Source: Owenia fusiformis
Lineage: Eukaryota; Annelida; Polychaeta; Sabellida; Oweniidae
Direction of reading: 5' to 3'
Length of the DNA stretch: 64,000 nt
NCBI GenBank assembly: GCA_903813345.2
Contig: CAIIXF020000002.1
Location: forward strand, 30,560,926-30,624,925
Both the position numbers and the translations under genes were made by a program. The notes under the pieces are model-generated. The model was not told the origin of the DNA. It made no database searches and was given only the letters and a program-made list of their open reading frames with translations. Shown here piece by piece: positions 46,846 to 59,100 of this stretch (positions are counted from its first letter, which is position 1; every line of letters begins with the position of its first letter).

Positions 46846-48215
46846 TAGTCCATAGTATGACTTCCGAATATGAAGGATCCGTAGCACACTATAGCGCAGC
46901 AACATTTGAAGCAATATTTATGAAGGTGTATATGTCTTGATTCTTTTAAAATACCATTTGCTGAAAAAGCTTCCGGCTTTCGGGTCGAATAATGTCTTTC
47001 ATCACAAGGGGTCAAAAAACGTAAATATTTTTATTCGAACTTTTATACATTTTATAAGACACAGACTGTTATTCTAAGCATACGAACAAAAATAGATTAT
47101 CATAATTTAAAAATATACTATTTAATTTTACCGTAGATGTCGGTGTTTAATTAGTGTAATTATCCAAGTGTGTTTTTCAGATTTTGTTTGATTTTTCAAA
47201 TATGAGCCAATCCGATTCAACAAAATTATGTGGAATATTTAGGTAATTTATGATTGGGAACACATTGGTTTTCTTACCATGTAAAACATTTTATTACCAG
47301 AATGTTTCCATATAATCGCAAGGGGCATAACAACAAATTATTGTTCATGTTTTATAAAACATAATACAATAACAAATAGGTAAGATTTATATCTAATTAA
47401 ATGTTACAGAGGTATTGGAATGTTCATACATTCCAAGGGCATGTCTAATAATCAATTAGAGTCATATGCAATCGAACGCCTGAAAATTCTTGCTCGACGT
47501 TTCTTGTGGCTATCATCACGTTTTCTGATGGCTGTTTCTTCTTTGACCTTACCGCTGGATACAATCAAATTTTAGGAAGATAATGATAACGATTTTCTCA
47601 ATTATTCATGAATTCGATCAGATCTTGATGGTTGTTTTATAAGCAACTGAGCTATATCTAACTACGGGAAATAGAATTTTAGTTGTAGTCATAATTAGTC
47701 ATGGAAGAGCAATAGGCCCTCCTTTATTGATAATTTTCACTGCTGAATAAAAGTCCGTATCTCAAGACCCATTTTGTGAAAAACTAGCATGATTTAAACA
47801 TTTGTCATTCCAATTTAAAAGTGATTCATTTGTAGCATTTATCTTATTAATACCTGAGAAACAATACAAAACGTCGATACAAGTGATTACATATTTTTTG
47901 GTATTGATGAGAAAAATAACCTCAAACTTATAGCTTAGAAACCTAAATCATATATTTAAAATAATTTTGTATTATTTTCTGTTGCATTGTGTACTCAAAA
48001 TTGTGAAAAATTGGGATTTTATTTTTTGGTGATTTTTTGACCTCTGTTAATGGCAGGCATAATTCAGCCTAAAAGCCGGAAGTATATTGAACGGTTATAA
48101 TAAAAATTATTAGGGGACATATGTAGGTATTTTAATGTAAGGTCAAATATCGCTGCGCTATAGTGTGCTACCAGCTCCTTTACTTGACGTCCTAGAGATT
48201 TCATACCATGGACTA
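46846..48215. mobile_element. TIR element nested in the 7.4 kb insertion
   Basis: TAGTCCATAGTATGA at about 46846 is mirrored by TCATACCATGGACTA ending near 48215. Inner arms share GTAGCACACTATAGCGCAGC with its complement near 48155. AT-rich interior, no coding frame. Confidence 0.6.
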
Positions 48216-48369
48216 TTTGTTCATTTTTCTACTTTAAAAGTATAAAAACATTATTTGAATGACAAATTCATGAACGTGTTTAAGAAAGGAGATGTTTTAC
48301 AGTCTTGCAGTGTTTTATAGTCCCTGATATGGACCCTCTGAAAAAACGTTTCGTTGTCCGCTACTTTCC

Positions 48370-49440
48370 CACATAAAATTTTTACTTCAAATTTCCACAC
48401 ATGTTACATGGTAAGAAAACCTAGAGGTGAATAACTTTTCGGCAGCCATCTTGGATTCTGGCGGCCATCTTGGAAATTTTGGGATAAATCTTGTCATCAT
48501 GATTCCAGGAAAACTACCTAACAGATTAACTTCAAATTTTCACACATGTTACATGGTATGAAGTTCCAGAGCTGATTAACTTTTCAGTGGCCATCTTGCA
48601 TTCTGGCGGCAATTTTGGAAGGCTTATAGATAAATCTTGTAATCACGATTCCAGAAAAACCACTTCACAGTTTTACTTCGAATTTTTACACATGTTACAT
48701 GGTATGAAGTTCTAGAGCTGATTAACTTTTCGGTGGCCATGTTGCATTCTGTCAGCCATCTTGGAAGTTTTTAGATAAATCTTATCATCATGATTCCAGG
48801 AAAACCACGTAACAGTTTTACTTCAAATTTTCACATATGTTACATGGTAGGAAGTTATAGAGTTGATTAACTTTCCGATAGCCATCTTGCATTCTGGCGG
48901 CCATCTTGGAAGTTTGTAGATACATCTTGTCATCACGATTCCAGAAAAACCACTTTACAGATTTGCTTCAAATTTTCACACATATTACATGGTAAGAAGT
49001 ACTACAGCTGATTAACTTTTCAGTGGCCATCTTGCATTCTGGCGGCCATCTTGGAAGTTTTTAGATAAATCTTGAAATCACGATTCCAGGAAAACCACTC
49101 AACAGTTTTCCTTTAAATTTTTACACATGTTACATGGTAAGAAGTTATAGAGCTGATTAACTTTTAAGTAGCCATTTTGCATTCTAGCAGCCATCTTGAA
49201 CGTTTTTAGATAAATCTTGTAACTGCGATTCCAGGAAAACCACTTAACTGATTTTCTTTAAATTTTCACACATGTTACATGGTAAGAAGTTCTACAGCTG
49301 ATCAACTTATAAGTAGCCATTTTGCATTCTAGCAGCCATCTTGAACGTTTTTAGATAAATCTTGTCATTGCGATTCCAGGAAAACTACTTAGCTGATTTT
49401 CTTGAAATTTTTACACATGTTACATGGTAAGAAGTTCTAG
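48370..49440 (+). repeat. About 146-bp tandem repeats with GCCATCTTG motifs
   Basis: TTACATGGTA recurs near 48403, 48548, 48695, 48840, 48987, 49129, 49276 and 49421. Each unit also has GATTCCAGGAAAAC and one or two GCCATCTTG-type cores. Divergence between units is moderate. The reverse-complement array is at 51845-52345. Confidence 0.75.
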
Positions 49441-49612
49441 AACTGTTACAAAACAGAGAAAACAAAGCACATGGTGAACAAGATCGGCCTAAAACATAGC
49501 AGTGTGGACTTGATGTCCCAGAAAGCAAGATGGTCGAAGAGTTAATCAGTTGAAGAACATCTTACCATGTAAAGTGTAAAAATTTGAGGACAATCTGTTA
49601 AAAAATAGCTCA

Positions 49613-49761
49613 GAAGACAACAGAATCGTCGATTTAATTCCTAACTTAAGTTACATAAAGGTTTGGGTTTAAAGTTCAGATCTGAACTGTTTTTTCGAAA
49701 TACCGTTTATGTAACTTAAGTGAGGAATAAAATGTACTATTATGTTGTCTTCTGAACTATT
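49613..49761. mobile_element. Small hairpin MITE
   Basis: AATAGCTCAGAAGACAACA at 49613 is mirrored by TGTTGTCTTCTGAACTATT near 49761, with an inner inverted pair around ACTTAAGTTACATAAA. Non-coding, about 150 bp. Confidence 0.6.
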
Positions 49762-51489
49762 TGTTCGCAAATATGCACATTTTCTGATACACGTTTGTGA
49801 GAAAAATGTCGTGGGAATTCTGCCTACAAAGTTACCGAAACAAACTGTTTAGGTAACCTGCATAATCGAGTGGATCACTAGTGATATACTTTAGTAGTCT
49901 TTAATAATGTTAGGGAGGATGAGTTGTAAGGCATACTATGTCATGTTAGATCATGATCTATACTACTTTTATTACAGTTTACCAGTTACACTTTCTCCAT
50001 GCTAGGTTCTGTGATAACCTTTGTTCCTTTTCCTATGGCATCCATGCTTTATACATTTACATTCACAATGGTCGCTTCCTGGTATATCTTTTTAGGTTTT
50101 ATGACTGTTAAATTCTTTACTCTAGTTAAGACCACTTTATAAACAGGTTTATCATTACCTTTATGACTGTTAAATTATATAGTCTAGTTAACACCACTTT
50201 ATAAACAGGTTTATTATTACTGGTGTAACTAACACTACGAAAAAAATTAATTTATTTGATTTTATATAACATGAAATGATTTTTTCTTTTCGAAAAAACA
50301 TTGCTCATTAGTAATATATTTAGTTGAAAACTTAGAGTAAACAATCAGTTTAACTTCTATCACATAGTTTATTTTGGTTCAGTAGATTTTTCTATACATT
50401 ATTTTTATGTCACCACCACTAGTGATTGGGTGACATATTGTAATAGCTTCGAGCGTTTATCTTGACACTGTTCAGTAGTTAATGTGTACTGTATACTTAA
50501 CAAGGTGTGGTGACATTTTGCATCTTTCTGCATCGTTACTACTATTGAAAGCTTATGTTGATATTGTAGCAGTATTTTTTAAGTTCTTTTTGTTGGTACA
50601 ATTAGTTTCCAAACCCTATACTTATATCGATCTGACACACAGTTTTAGTGCAGGTTTAAGTGATTTTTGTTGATTAATAAACACAAAGAGCACACGTGTC
50701 TCGAACTCGCAACATTGTGGATACAGAGCCCATTCACATAGTTTGACATCCTGGTGCTCTCAACCAGCTCGTTAGTTAATATCTGACTAAGAGACAGCTT
50801 GCTTTCCCCATGAAGAAACGTTGTCTGCAGCTTTTATGAGTACTATAGTATCTACAACTATTTTTGATCTTATGAGTATTTGATATCATTTTTTTCAATT
50901 TTTCTTCAACATTATTTTAATGACTTCAGTATGAATGGAATGTCTCTTGGAGTTGTGGTCGTTGATGAGAAATTGGTCATTGAACGGTGTGGATACTGTT
51001 TATTCCCATATTAGATTATTGTTTTGGGATATTCAGGTTTGATTTTTGTTTGCATGTTTTACACTTTAGAGTTTGCTTTTCCCACTAGGTTGTTTTACAC
51101 TTTTTTCCTTTCTCATTTTTGTTTATATTTAGTAAGGATATGATACACAGGTCTCTCTTTCTGTGTGATCACCTGTCCAGAAAATAATTCAACTACATGA
51201 AGAACTTTTCGGTGACATGATGCACAGTGAAAGATTTTCCACACATTTATATTTTCTTTTAAAAGAGCTTTAATTCCGATATATACTCAGATCAAGGCCA
51301 GTTTAGCATATATTTCGCTCTCAAAAAATCGCTGTGCAATAATGGATTTCAAAGAAATGTTTGACGTTTTCAATAATCTTTTTTCTTTTTGATGAAATGT
51401 AGTTATTTATTCTAAAAATCAATCGATGTTATACACAAAATGCATTTAAGTGGTATAAAGTACAGAAGCAGAGTAAAAGTATGTATTTT

Positions 51490-51840
51490 AGAATATCACC
51501 TTGTGTTACCCCATTGTAGCGCCTCTTGCCCATGTTTCTATCAATATAAAATATGATATCATTCACCAAATATGCATTTATGTCAAATTATGTGGTTTAA
51601 AATACAGAAAAATAGATAACATTGTCCTTAGAATACCACCTTGTGTAACCCACTTTACTGCATTTTGCCCCTGTTTCTATCAATATATCGATATTTTAAA
51701 GATCTTTTGATACCATAGACGAAATATGCACTTATGTGGTATAAAGTAAAGAAACATAGTGAAAGGTTGCATTCAGAATGCCACCTTGTCTAACCCCATT
51801 TTAGTGCCTTTTTCCCCTGTTTATATCAATATAAAAGGTA
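51490..51840 (+). repeat. Tandem repeat of about 140-150 bp, second type
   Basis: ACCTTGTGTTACCCCATT, ACCTTGTGTAACCCACTT and ACCTTGTCTAACCCCATT recur near 51497, 51638 and 51781, each followed by CCTGTTTCTATCAATAT. A further partial unit is at 52375-52435. No coding. Confidence 0.6.
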
Positions 51841-51844
51841 GCAT

Positions 51845-52345
51845 GTAACCTTCCATGTAACATGTGTAAAAGTTTCAAGAAAATCAGTAAAGTGGTTTTC
51901 CTGGAATTACGATGACAAGATTTATCCAAAAAACTTCCAAGATGGCCGCCAGAATGCAAGATGGCCGCCGAAAGGTTAATTAGCTCTCGAACTCCTTACC
52001 ATGTAATATGTGTAGAAATTTGAAGTAAATCCGTTTGGTTTTGCTGAAATCGTGATTACAAGATTTATCTTAAAACTTCCAAGATGGCTGCCAGAATGCA
52101 AAATGGCCACCGAAAAAATAATGAGGTCTAGGACTTTTTACCATGTAACAATGTGTGAACATTTGAATTACGTCTGTTATGTGTTTTTTTGTAAAATCGC
52201 GATGACAATATTTATCTAAAAAAAAATTCCAAGATGGCTGCCAGAATGCAAGATGGCCGCCGCAAAGTCAATCAGCTCTAGAACTTCTTACCATGTAACA
52301 TGTGTGAAAATTTGAAGTAAATCCGTCTGATGGTTTACCTGGAAT
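51845..52345 (-). repeat. Reverse array of the 146-bp repeat
   Basis: CCATGTAACATGTG-type phrases recur near 51862, 52000, 52141 and 52291, with CCAAGATGGC cores on the plus strand. It is the reverse complement of 48370-49440 and forms the right arm of the 48317-52552 element. Confidence 0.7.
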
Positions 52346-55300
52346 CGTGATGACAAGAAAGTGAGACTACAGAATGCCACCCTGTCTAACCCCGTTTTGG
52401 TGCCTTTTGCCCCTGTTTCTATCAATAGAAGAGGTGTTTTCTTTAAGAGGGAAGTCTGTTCTTTCAAACGGTACAATCATTTTATGTGGGAAAGTACCGG
52501 ACAACGAAACCCCTCTTCTAGAGCCCTTTTGGAAATCAGATCAGGGACTATTATAATGATTTTTGAATCTTACAAGATATAACAGGACGCGATTATATTT
52601 TATTCCTTTGAAGACCTAAGGGTCAATTGATTGAAGAAATACAAATCAGTATGTATAGTTAAGATTTTAGATGAGTTGACATGTGAGCAATCGCCATGTA
52701 TGTAATCTCATCAGTTTTTACATACGAAATGGGTGCCTCGGTACTCAAGTTATATTTGATTAGATTGGACACAAATGGTCTCGAAAAATACACAGATTTA
52801 TGTCAAACATACTGATGCATTCGGCTTCATATTTATCTCGATTGAGCTTGATAAAGTTATACAAATCCTTTACGGAACCACCTACCTAGACTTTGATTTC
52901 TTACGTTGCGATGAACGTAAACCGGGAAACAAGTAGGACAATTTGACGTCACGTCCTGAGAAAAGCCTGCGAGCACTTTCCCGCGGCTTACGTTGTAAAA
53001 AGAAGTGTTGCTTAACCTCTCTATTAATTTGGAATTCCACGTCTTAACTAGGAATGACGTCATTACTTCACTGTTGCATTCAATAATGTAGGCCTACACG
53101 ACCTGACTTGGACGTGACGTTGATTGTGTTTATCTTACTATGTAAATGATACGTTCAATTGACTCAGTATGTGACAATTAGGCTCTTGTGTAAAATGAAC
53201 AACACTATACTTACTGTGTGCAGCTGAATCACATAGTTTCCGAAATATTCCATTAGCCTTGATCTTTCTAAATCCTTCATCCCAAAGAGCAAAACCATAT
53301 TACAAGTTGAAAGGTATATTATATAAGTATATATTTTTCTTAGTTAATGCTTCAGTATGCAGAAATTAACCGCATCAGTATTGAGAATAGAACCCCTCAA
53401 CTACTTTTTAACACCAGTTAATTTTGCCCCACTTTTGACTTTATCACGTGTATTACTAGAATGGTAGTTTATATCATTAAAAGGGCTTCAAAAATACTAT
53501 TTACCATTCGATTGGTCTGTAAAATCAGTTCGTTAATTTTTAGACGACCATATCGCTAAACCTATCCAAAATATAATATTATTGTTTACCGAGGAAAGGA
53601 CTGTCTTTTCTGGCCATTACTGCATTTCCACCAAGCTTACACAAAATATCACCGCCCGATTTCTTCACCTTCTTTTCAGTAATGGCTTGTTTCATATTCT
53701 CTTCACCTGAGAAACCCGCGGCTACCTTTATTAGGGTGAAGAATCATGATTTTACAAGGTATTTTAAAATTGTATTATATACAGCGAGAACTATCACACA
53801 TTTCGTTATCTAAGGTGTGACATAGCCGTCTATAATAAATGGTTGGTATTTAAGATCATGTGTTATGGTGGGTTTGTTTTCATACGTAAATTAATCTAAG
53901 CCATGGTCTTAGCAGCATAAACTGGGTAACATGAAGGCATACCTCGCCTCTGACGATCTTATCGATTAGTTCTCCAGGGCCATTTACGTGAAGAACATTA
54001 TCAGGCTGTACGTACGCCCCTATGATTTTGTCGCTTTGTCTAACTAGACATTTTTCATCAGAAGAATAGCCATCCAGAAATCCTATGAAACGGAATTTCA
54101 AAATATGAAAAGACGTTAAAATGCTACAAGATTTAAGTTTGCAGCTGATTGAGAAAATAAAACAATTAACTTACCTATTTTCTTCCCCGTAATGTTTGTC
54201 GGATCGAACATGGTATCGTCAAATTTTATGTAAAATTGAGCCGGGATGAGCTTGCGATAAGACTGTGAGAAAGAGAAAACGTGGGTTCTTCCAACGGTTG
54301 GAGACCAATTCATACACGCATCGTACCATCTGTCAAGTAGACCTGCGTAAACGTGAAAGAAAAGGATTGCATTGAAATGATCGAAGAACTAAACTAATGG
54401 TTTTTAAATAGGCCTTTCCAATAAACTACAAGCTATGTCACCATCTGATTTAATTGATCAGCTTTGTTCTCAAATTAGAGGATTACACCTGATCTGGAGA
54501 TTTTTGAATCTTATTCTGAACGTTGAACTTCTCCCTTGTTTGAAAAGTTCTTACCTTGTCCTCCCATGGAGTGCTCTCCCGGTTCTGAATCCCAACAATT
54601 GGTATATTTGTCTCATATTGTCCTACAATCCATATCATCTGCCTCACATACTGCAATTGAAAGGAGTCACGATGTGTCATTGAATGTAAATTGGCGCAGC
54701 AATTGCATCACCTAAGATCTTGTTTGGCTGCGCTCAGGGTAATCTACTATTTGATACACAAATGAACATTAGACATCCACATTAATCATGTTGAACAAGC
54801 TCAAAACCTTCTTGACTGGTACAAAAATGCGTCTTTGACCGGTTTATTTGGTTCATTGGAAATATAAACAACATTTGTGCAAGGAGTTTTTTACCCATTC
54901 TAGTTCCCTTACCTGTTTGAGGAAGGTCATAGGAAAAGCCTTTTAGATAGCCTTCACTGTCTCTGAAGATAAATATGAAAATATGTCATGATTGAATTAT
55001 GACCCTAATAAGTGGTCCATTCATCAATACAGTGCTGAATATAGGTCAACAAGATACTAGTGTGCATATAAATGTAATAATAAAAGCAGTAAACTGATTT
55101 TGAAAAATCAGATGAACAACTTTTTTCATGGGGAGATCATAATAGAGAACGCACTACTTCCTTTAACATGGAAAAGTTGAAACGTTTCTGAAAATAACAG
55201 GCGATTTTGTGAAAACAACCGGTGAGAATGGCCTGTTGCCTCCTGCTAATGAAACCCCTGCTGTATATGCTTTCCTTACAAAGAATTACTTTAAATCTTG

Positions 55301-56167
55301 AATATTATTGTTATATTAATATAATACATGTGGAAGATTGTGACAGTGTATTGTACACACAAAAGAAACTGGGTTTGTAATAATACAAGCTAAATAGATA
55401 TTTTCATAGGTATTTAGATGGTAAAGTGATTGTAAATCAGATTCAAGAAAATAGGAATTGCCATAGGCCAAGGAAAAGTAGTATTAGCTCAATTAAGAAA
55501 GTCACATCTTTATTAAGCTCACTAGTACTTTTAAATGTACAGTTAAACTTGTTATAGTGAACACTTCTCTCTAGTGAACACCTATGTCTAGTGAACATCT
55601 CTTCTCAGCACATACTCCACTGAGTTCTGTATAAAATTGCTTATGGAGCCACAAAAAAGTGTTCACTATAGGTAAGTGTTCACGGTCATGTACTCAGGTT
55701 TTACTGTATATGAAATGGATACTTTAAGCACTATTTACATATTAAAAAAATATTTAATTGGAAATAAACGTTAAATTGTCACTGCTCACTACAAATCTGG
55801 ATGGTGTTTCATTTTTTTGGAATGTGTCTGTTATTCTTCTCAGTGTGCACATGTTGCTAAAGTACTCTTTCCAATAGCATGCAGCATCAGGGCAGGCCCG
55901 TAGCCAGGGGATCGGGGCTGGGGTTGAGTCAAATTCTCTTTCAAAATCAAGCAGTCTTTAAGTGACTTTTGGCTAAATTTGACAAATATTAACCCCCTGG
56001 AAATTTTTGAAGAGTGAACCCCCATTGGCAAAACCTAGCCACAGGCCTGTCCGGGTAAATCTCGATTGGCTGAAGATTTCATGCCCATGCCAGGATTATG
56101 ATATTCTGTACAATATTGTTCTCAATTGTAATTAGAATTGTCACGTTCGCATGCAGTATTGTGAATC

Positions 56168-59100
56168 CTACTTCATGCTTGGCACACAGTCAACCGTCCC
56201 TTTGCTACCTGAAAACGAAATTTTATATCCACTGATAAGTCTGGGAACATGGATCTTATAGTTAAGGTCATAATGAAATAACATTCCACAAACTCATCAG
56301 TAATTATGTCACCACCAGAACTATTGACATTTTGTGACTGTCTCCAACCTTTTTGTCAACGGTGTTAGGTGGTTGGTCGTATTTTTTGATGTTTATACCT
56401 TGATACTATATAATTTTGTCCTTTGAAATGATACACACACAATATTTTAAAAAGTGTTATCAGCGTAGTATTTCATGGAATATATTTCATTAAATAAATT
56501 CAGATCCCTCATGTGTAATTAGGCCATTTATTAATTTAGGCCATTGTGCACAAAGTAGCCATGGATTTACAATTTAACGCAACAAAAAAATAATTTTTCA
56601 AAATTGAAATGTGAAGATTGTGTCACAGAGTAGGAAAATGTCTTTGGCTTAAAATCTTCCTGGACTATCCAAATTTGCCTGCTATTGAATGCAACTAAGA
56701 GAGTCCAAGTGGCACATGATAACAAATTATCCTTCTCACAATACTCACTGTGCTTATCCGAATCGCAAAGCTTATCAAATTCTCCATTTGCCTTGATTTT
56801 TCTGAATCCTTCATTCCACAGGGCTAAAATTATAAAATAAGGAAAAACATTGTCATTTGAATATGTGACCTAAACCCATGCTGAATTACTGAGTTATTAA
56901 CATTTGTTTGAGTTATCCTTTTTATCTCACCCTGTATGTGTTTCATACACTGAAAGGAATACACTACGAGAATAATTTGAGTCTATGTTCCATTCTGATA
57001 CTCGTAGCATCTTTCTGTTTCACCTGAAACATTATCTCAGGGCTGAGAAGATTTGAGATGTCATGGTTGATCATGATGCTATGTTCAATAATCAAGAAGT
57101 TTTCACTCTTAATTAGTTAATTAATTTAATTACCAATGAAAGAACTGTCTTTTCTGGCCATTACTGCAACTCCTCCGAGCATACAACTAATGTCACCACC
57201 AGATTTCTTCACTATACCGTCTTTAACAGCTGTCTTCATATTCTCCTCTCCCGTGAACACTGCATCTACCTGTGATATAGGCTATCATATTAATAAAGCA
57301 TGCATCATTGGCTCATAGCCAGGGATGATTTGGGGGTTGAGTGGCCAATCATTTTTTTAAAGCATGCAGTTGTCACCATTCTGAGCACTTTTCAAGTGAT
57401 TTTAGCTATTTTTGAACAATTTATTTAAGTTGTCATAAGTGAACCCTCTTGGAATTTTTAGAAAGTGAACTTCCCTTTGAAAAAGCTGGCTACAGGCCTA
57501 TTATCATCATATATTATTATAAGAGTTACTCATTGTTAAAGTAATCTTGGTAATCATATATTTTTGTCTTGCATTCCAAAACATTTCATACTTACCTAAT
57601 TTAAACTAGTGTACATTGTATGATCATTCTGAAATTAATCTTTTGTTAGCTGTTAATGCTACATGTTATCAGCTGATCAGAAAAAGCCAATCTATAAATA
57701 TTGCTTTCCCCTTCCTATTAAATAATCAAGAATTCAACAGCTGACCACAGTTAGAGCCTACTGTACCCCCCATAAGTTTTACAATCGGCAGTCATCATTT
57801 GGATAGCGTTATTAAAGCCCGTTTGTGTGTGAATCTTAATTTCGATCCCGAATAATACAATATGTGGGCAAATTATGATAACCATGATGAAATTCTTGAA
57901 ATCACCAACCACCTCGCTCTAACAATGTCCAAAAAGCGACTTGCGCGCCACATTTTTGAAAGAGAATTGTATTGTTGGTTTACCTTGCCGTTGGTTATCA
58001 TTGGGATGAGTTCAGTTGGACTGCTAACATGAACAATGTTAGCACGATCTAAAGTCGACCCTGTGATGGATTTTTGTTTGGCAACGCATTTCTCATCGTA
58101 CGCCCATCCATCAATGAAACCTACAGTGAAATCAATGTATGTTGCTCAAACATGACACACAACACTCGCGATTACCATAGAGAGCAGACGTTCGAAGGCA
58201 TGGTATGGTTACCGATGCTGTAAGGTTTGAATATACCCGCACTGTACTCATCTATCATTGTTTTCTTTATCTTCTGTGAGTGTGTTCTAAATACCGACTA
58301 AAAGTACTAAAATGTCCAATATCATTCAAAATATCGATTTCTGCTGGGATGAAGATCTTTGATATCAAGAAAATACAAGGGATGTACGTGCAACACAACG
58401 ACCAGTGGGGCAAAATACGTTCCGCATCCGACCTCCCCAATTATTGTTCGTAACAAAACAATTATTGAGTTGACGGCCGACAACTGAGAAAGCAATCAGT
58501 ATGAGCCGCTACTGGGTTCCAGAGTACCTTTTTAAAATTACTCAATTGACGTGAAATTTGAAATCAACGTACCTATTTTCTTCCCAGTAATGTCACTTGG
58601 ATTGAAAGTGACATCATCATTCTTCACATAAAACTGTGCCATGGTCGGTTTGCCATAGGATTGGGCAAATGAGAAAACGTGTGTTCTTCCAATGGTTGGA
58701 ACCCAGCCCATACATGCATCGTACCATCCGTCTAGCAGACCTAAAGTAATCAAAACACGTTCGTTTCATCGACAGGTCGATTTTATTTTATGTCGGATTG
58801 TAATACCCTGATGGGACAAACACTACTAGGGCGTGAAAACTTGTTGCAAGCAAGCTTTTCACCACAAGGCAGGGCATGGCCAATGTTCGCATACAATCAT
58901 AATGTTAATTGTTGAGTTGTAAAATTGTGCCATTTTTGAAAATTATTCATATTACATTCCTTTCTACTTTATTTGATTTATTTAATAAGGCGGTGGTCAT
59001 CTGATTATATTATATTTTAAAATATAAAATCACTTTACGTTATATAAGTGTACCTGTATATCTAAAACATTCAAACAAAATGCCATGATTAAACATTCGA

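Larger units (their letters stand above)
48317..52552. mobile_element. Nested element with inverted tandem-repeat arms
   Basis: ATAGTCCCTGAT at about 48317 is mirrored by ATCAGGGACTAT ending near 52552. Inside each end lie TTTCGTTGTCCG / CGGACAACGAAA and TTTCCCACATAAAAT / ATTTTATGTGGGAAA. The left arm holds seven or eight direct repeats of about 146 bp, the right arm three or four in reverse orientation. The core (49440-51440) has no convincing gene. Confidence 0.6.
45641..53021. mobile_element. Giant non-coding TIR element, 7.4 kb
   Basis: The left end GGGAGGTTAACAAG and the mirrored right end CTTAACCTCTC are flanked by TATTA on both sides (45636-45640 and 53022-53026). B1 lacks the insertion at 16520-16555. 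The interior has no frame over about 73 codons. It is a host to other elements: a mariner relic (45692-46736), a TIR element (46846-48215) and a further one with tandem arms (48317-52552). The ends share subterminal sequence with the 0.45 kb element at 41633-42085. The 5-bp duplication does not by itself assign a superfamily. Confidence 0.65.
45587..54962 (-). pseudogene. B2: decayed second-type solute-binding-protein gene
   Basis: Exons matching A1 exons 4-10: 54962-54913, 54650-54555, 54342-54175, 54082-53943, 53725-53590, 53289-53215 and 45621-45587 (ending DEGTVDCVTS, TAA). All sizes equal those of A1 except the 35-nt last exon (41 in A1), but B2 is clearly divergent (for example GFLDGYSSDEKCLVRQ, NWSPTVGRTHVFSF). 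Defects: TGA at 54613-54615 where A1 has a Trp codon; the exon 9 acceptor reads TTTTG instead of TTTTAG; exons 1-3 are not found before block A3 begins near 55285. Intron 9 holds a 7.4 kb insertion. The Arg of the binding motif is kept, so the gene was once functional. Confidence 0.78.

Noticed and set aside
48370-49440. CRISPR array
   Set aside because: Units are contiguous diverged tandem repeats of 146 bp without constant short repeats and unique spacers, and the DNA is animal.
54613-54615. TGA in B2 exon 5 as selenocysteine
   Set aside because: The A genes have Trp (TGG) here, there is a second lesion in exon 9, and exons 1-3 are missing. Pseudogene decay is simpler.
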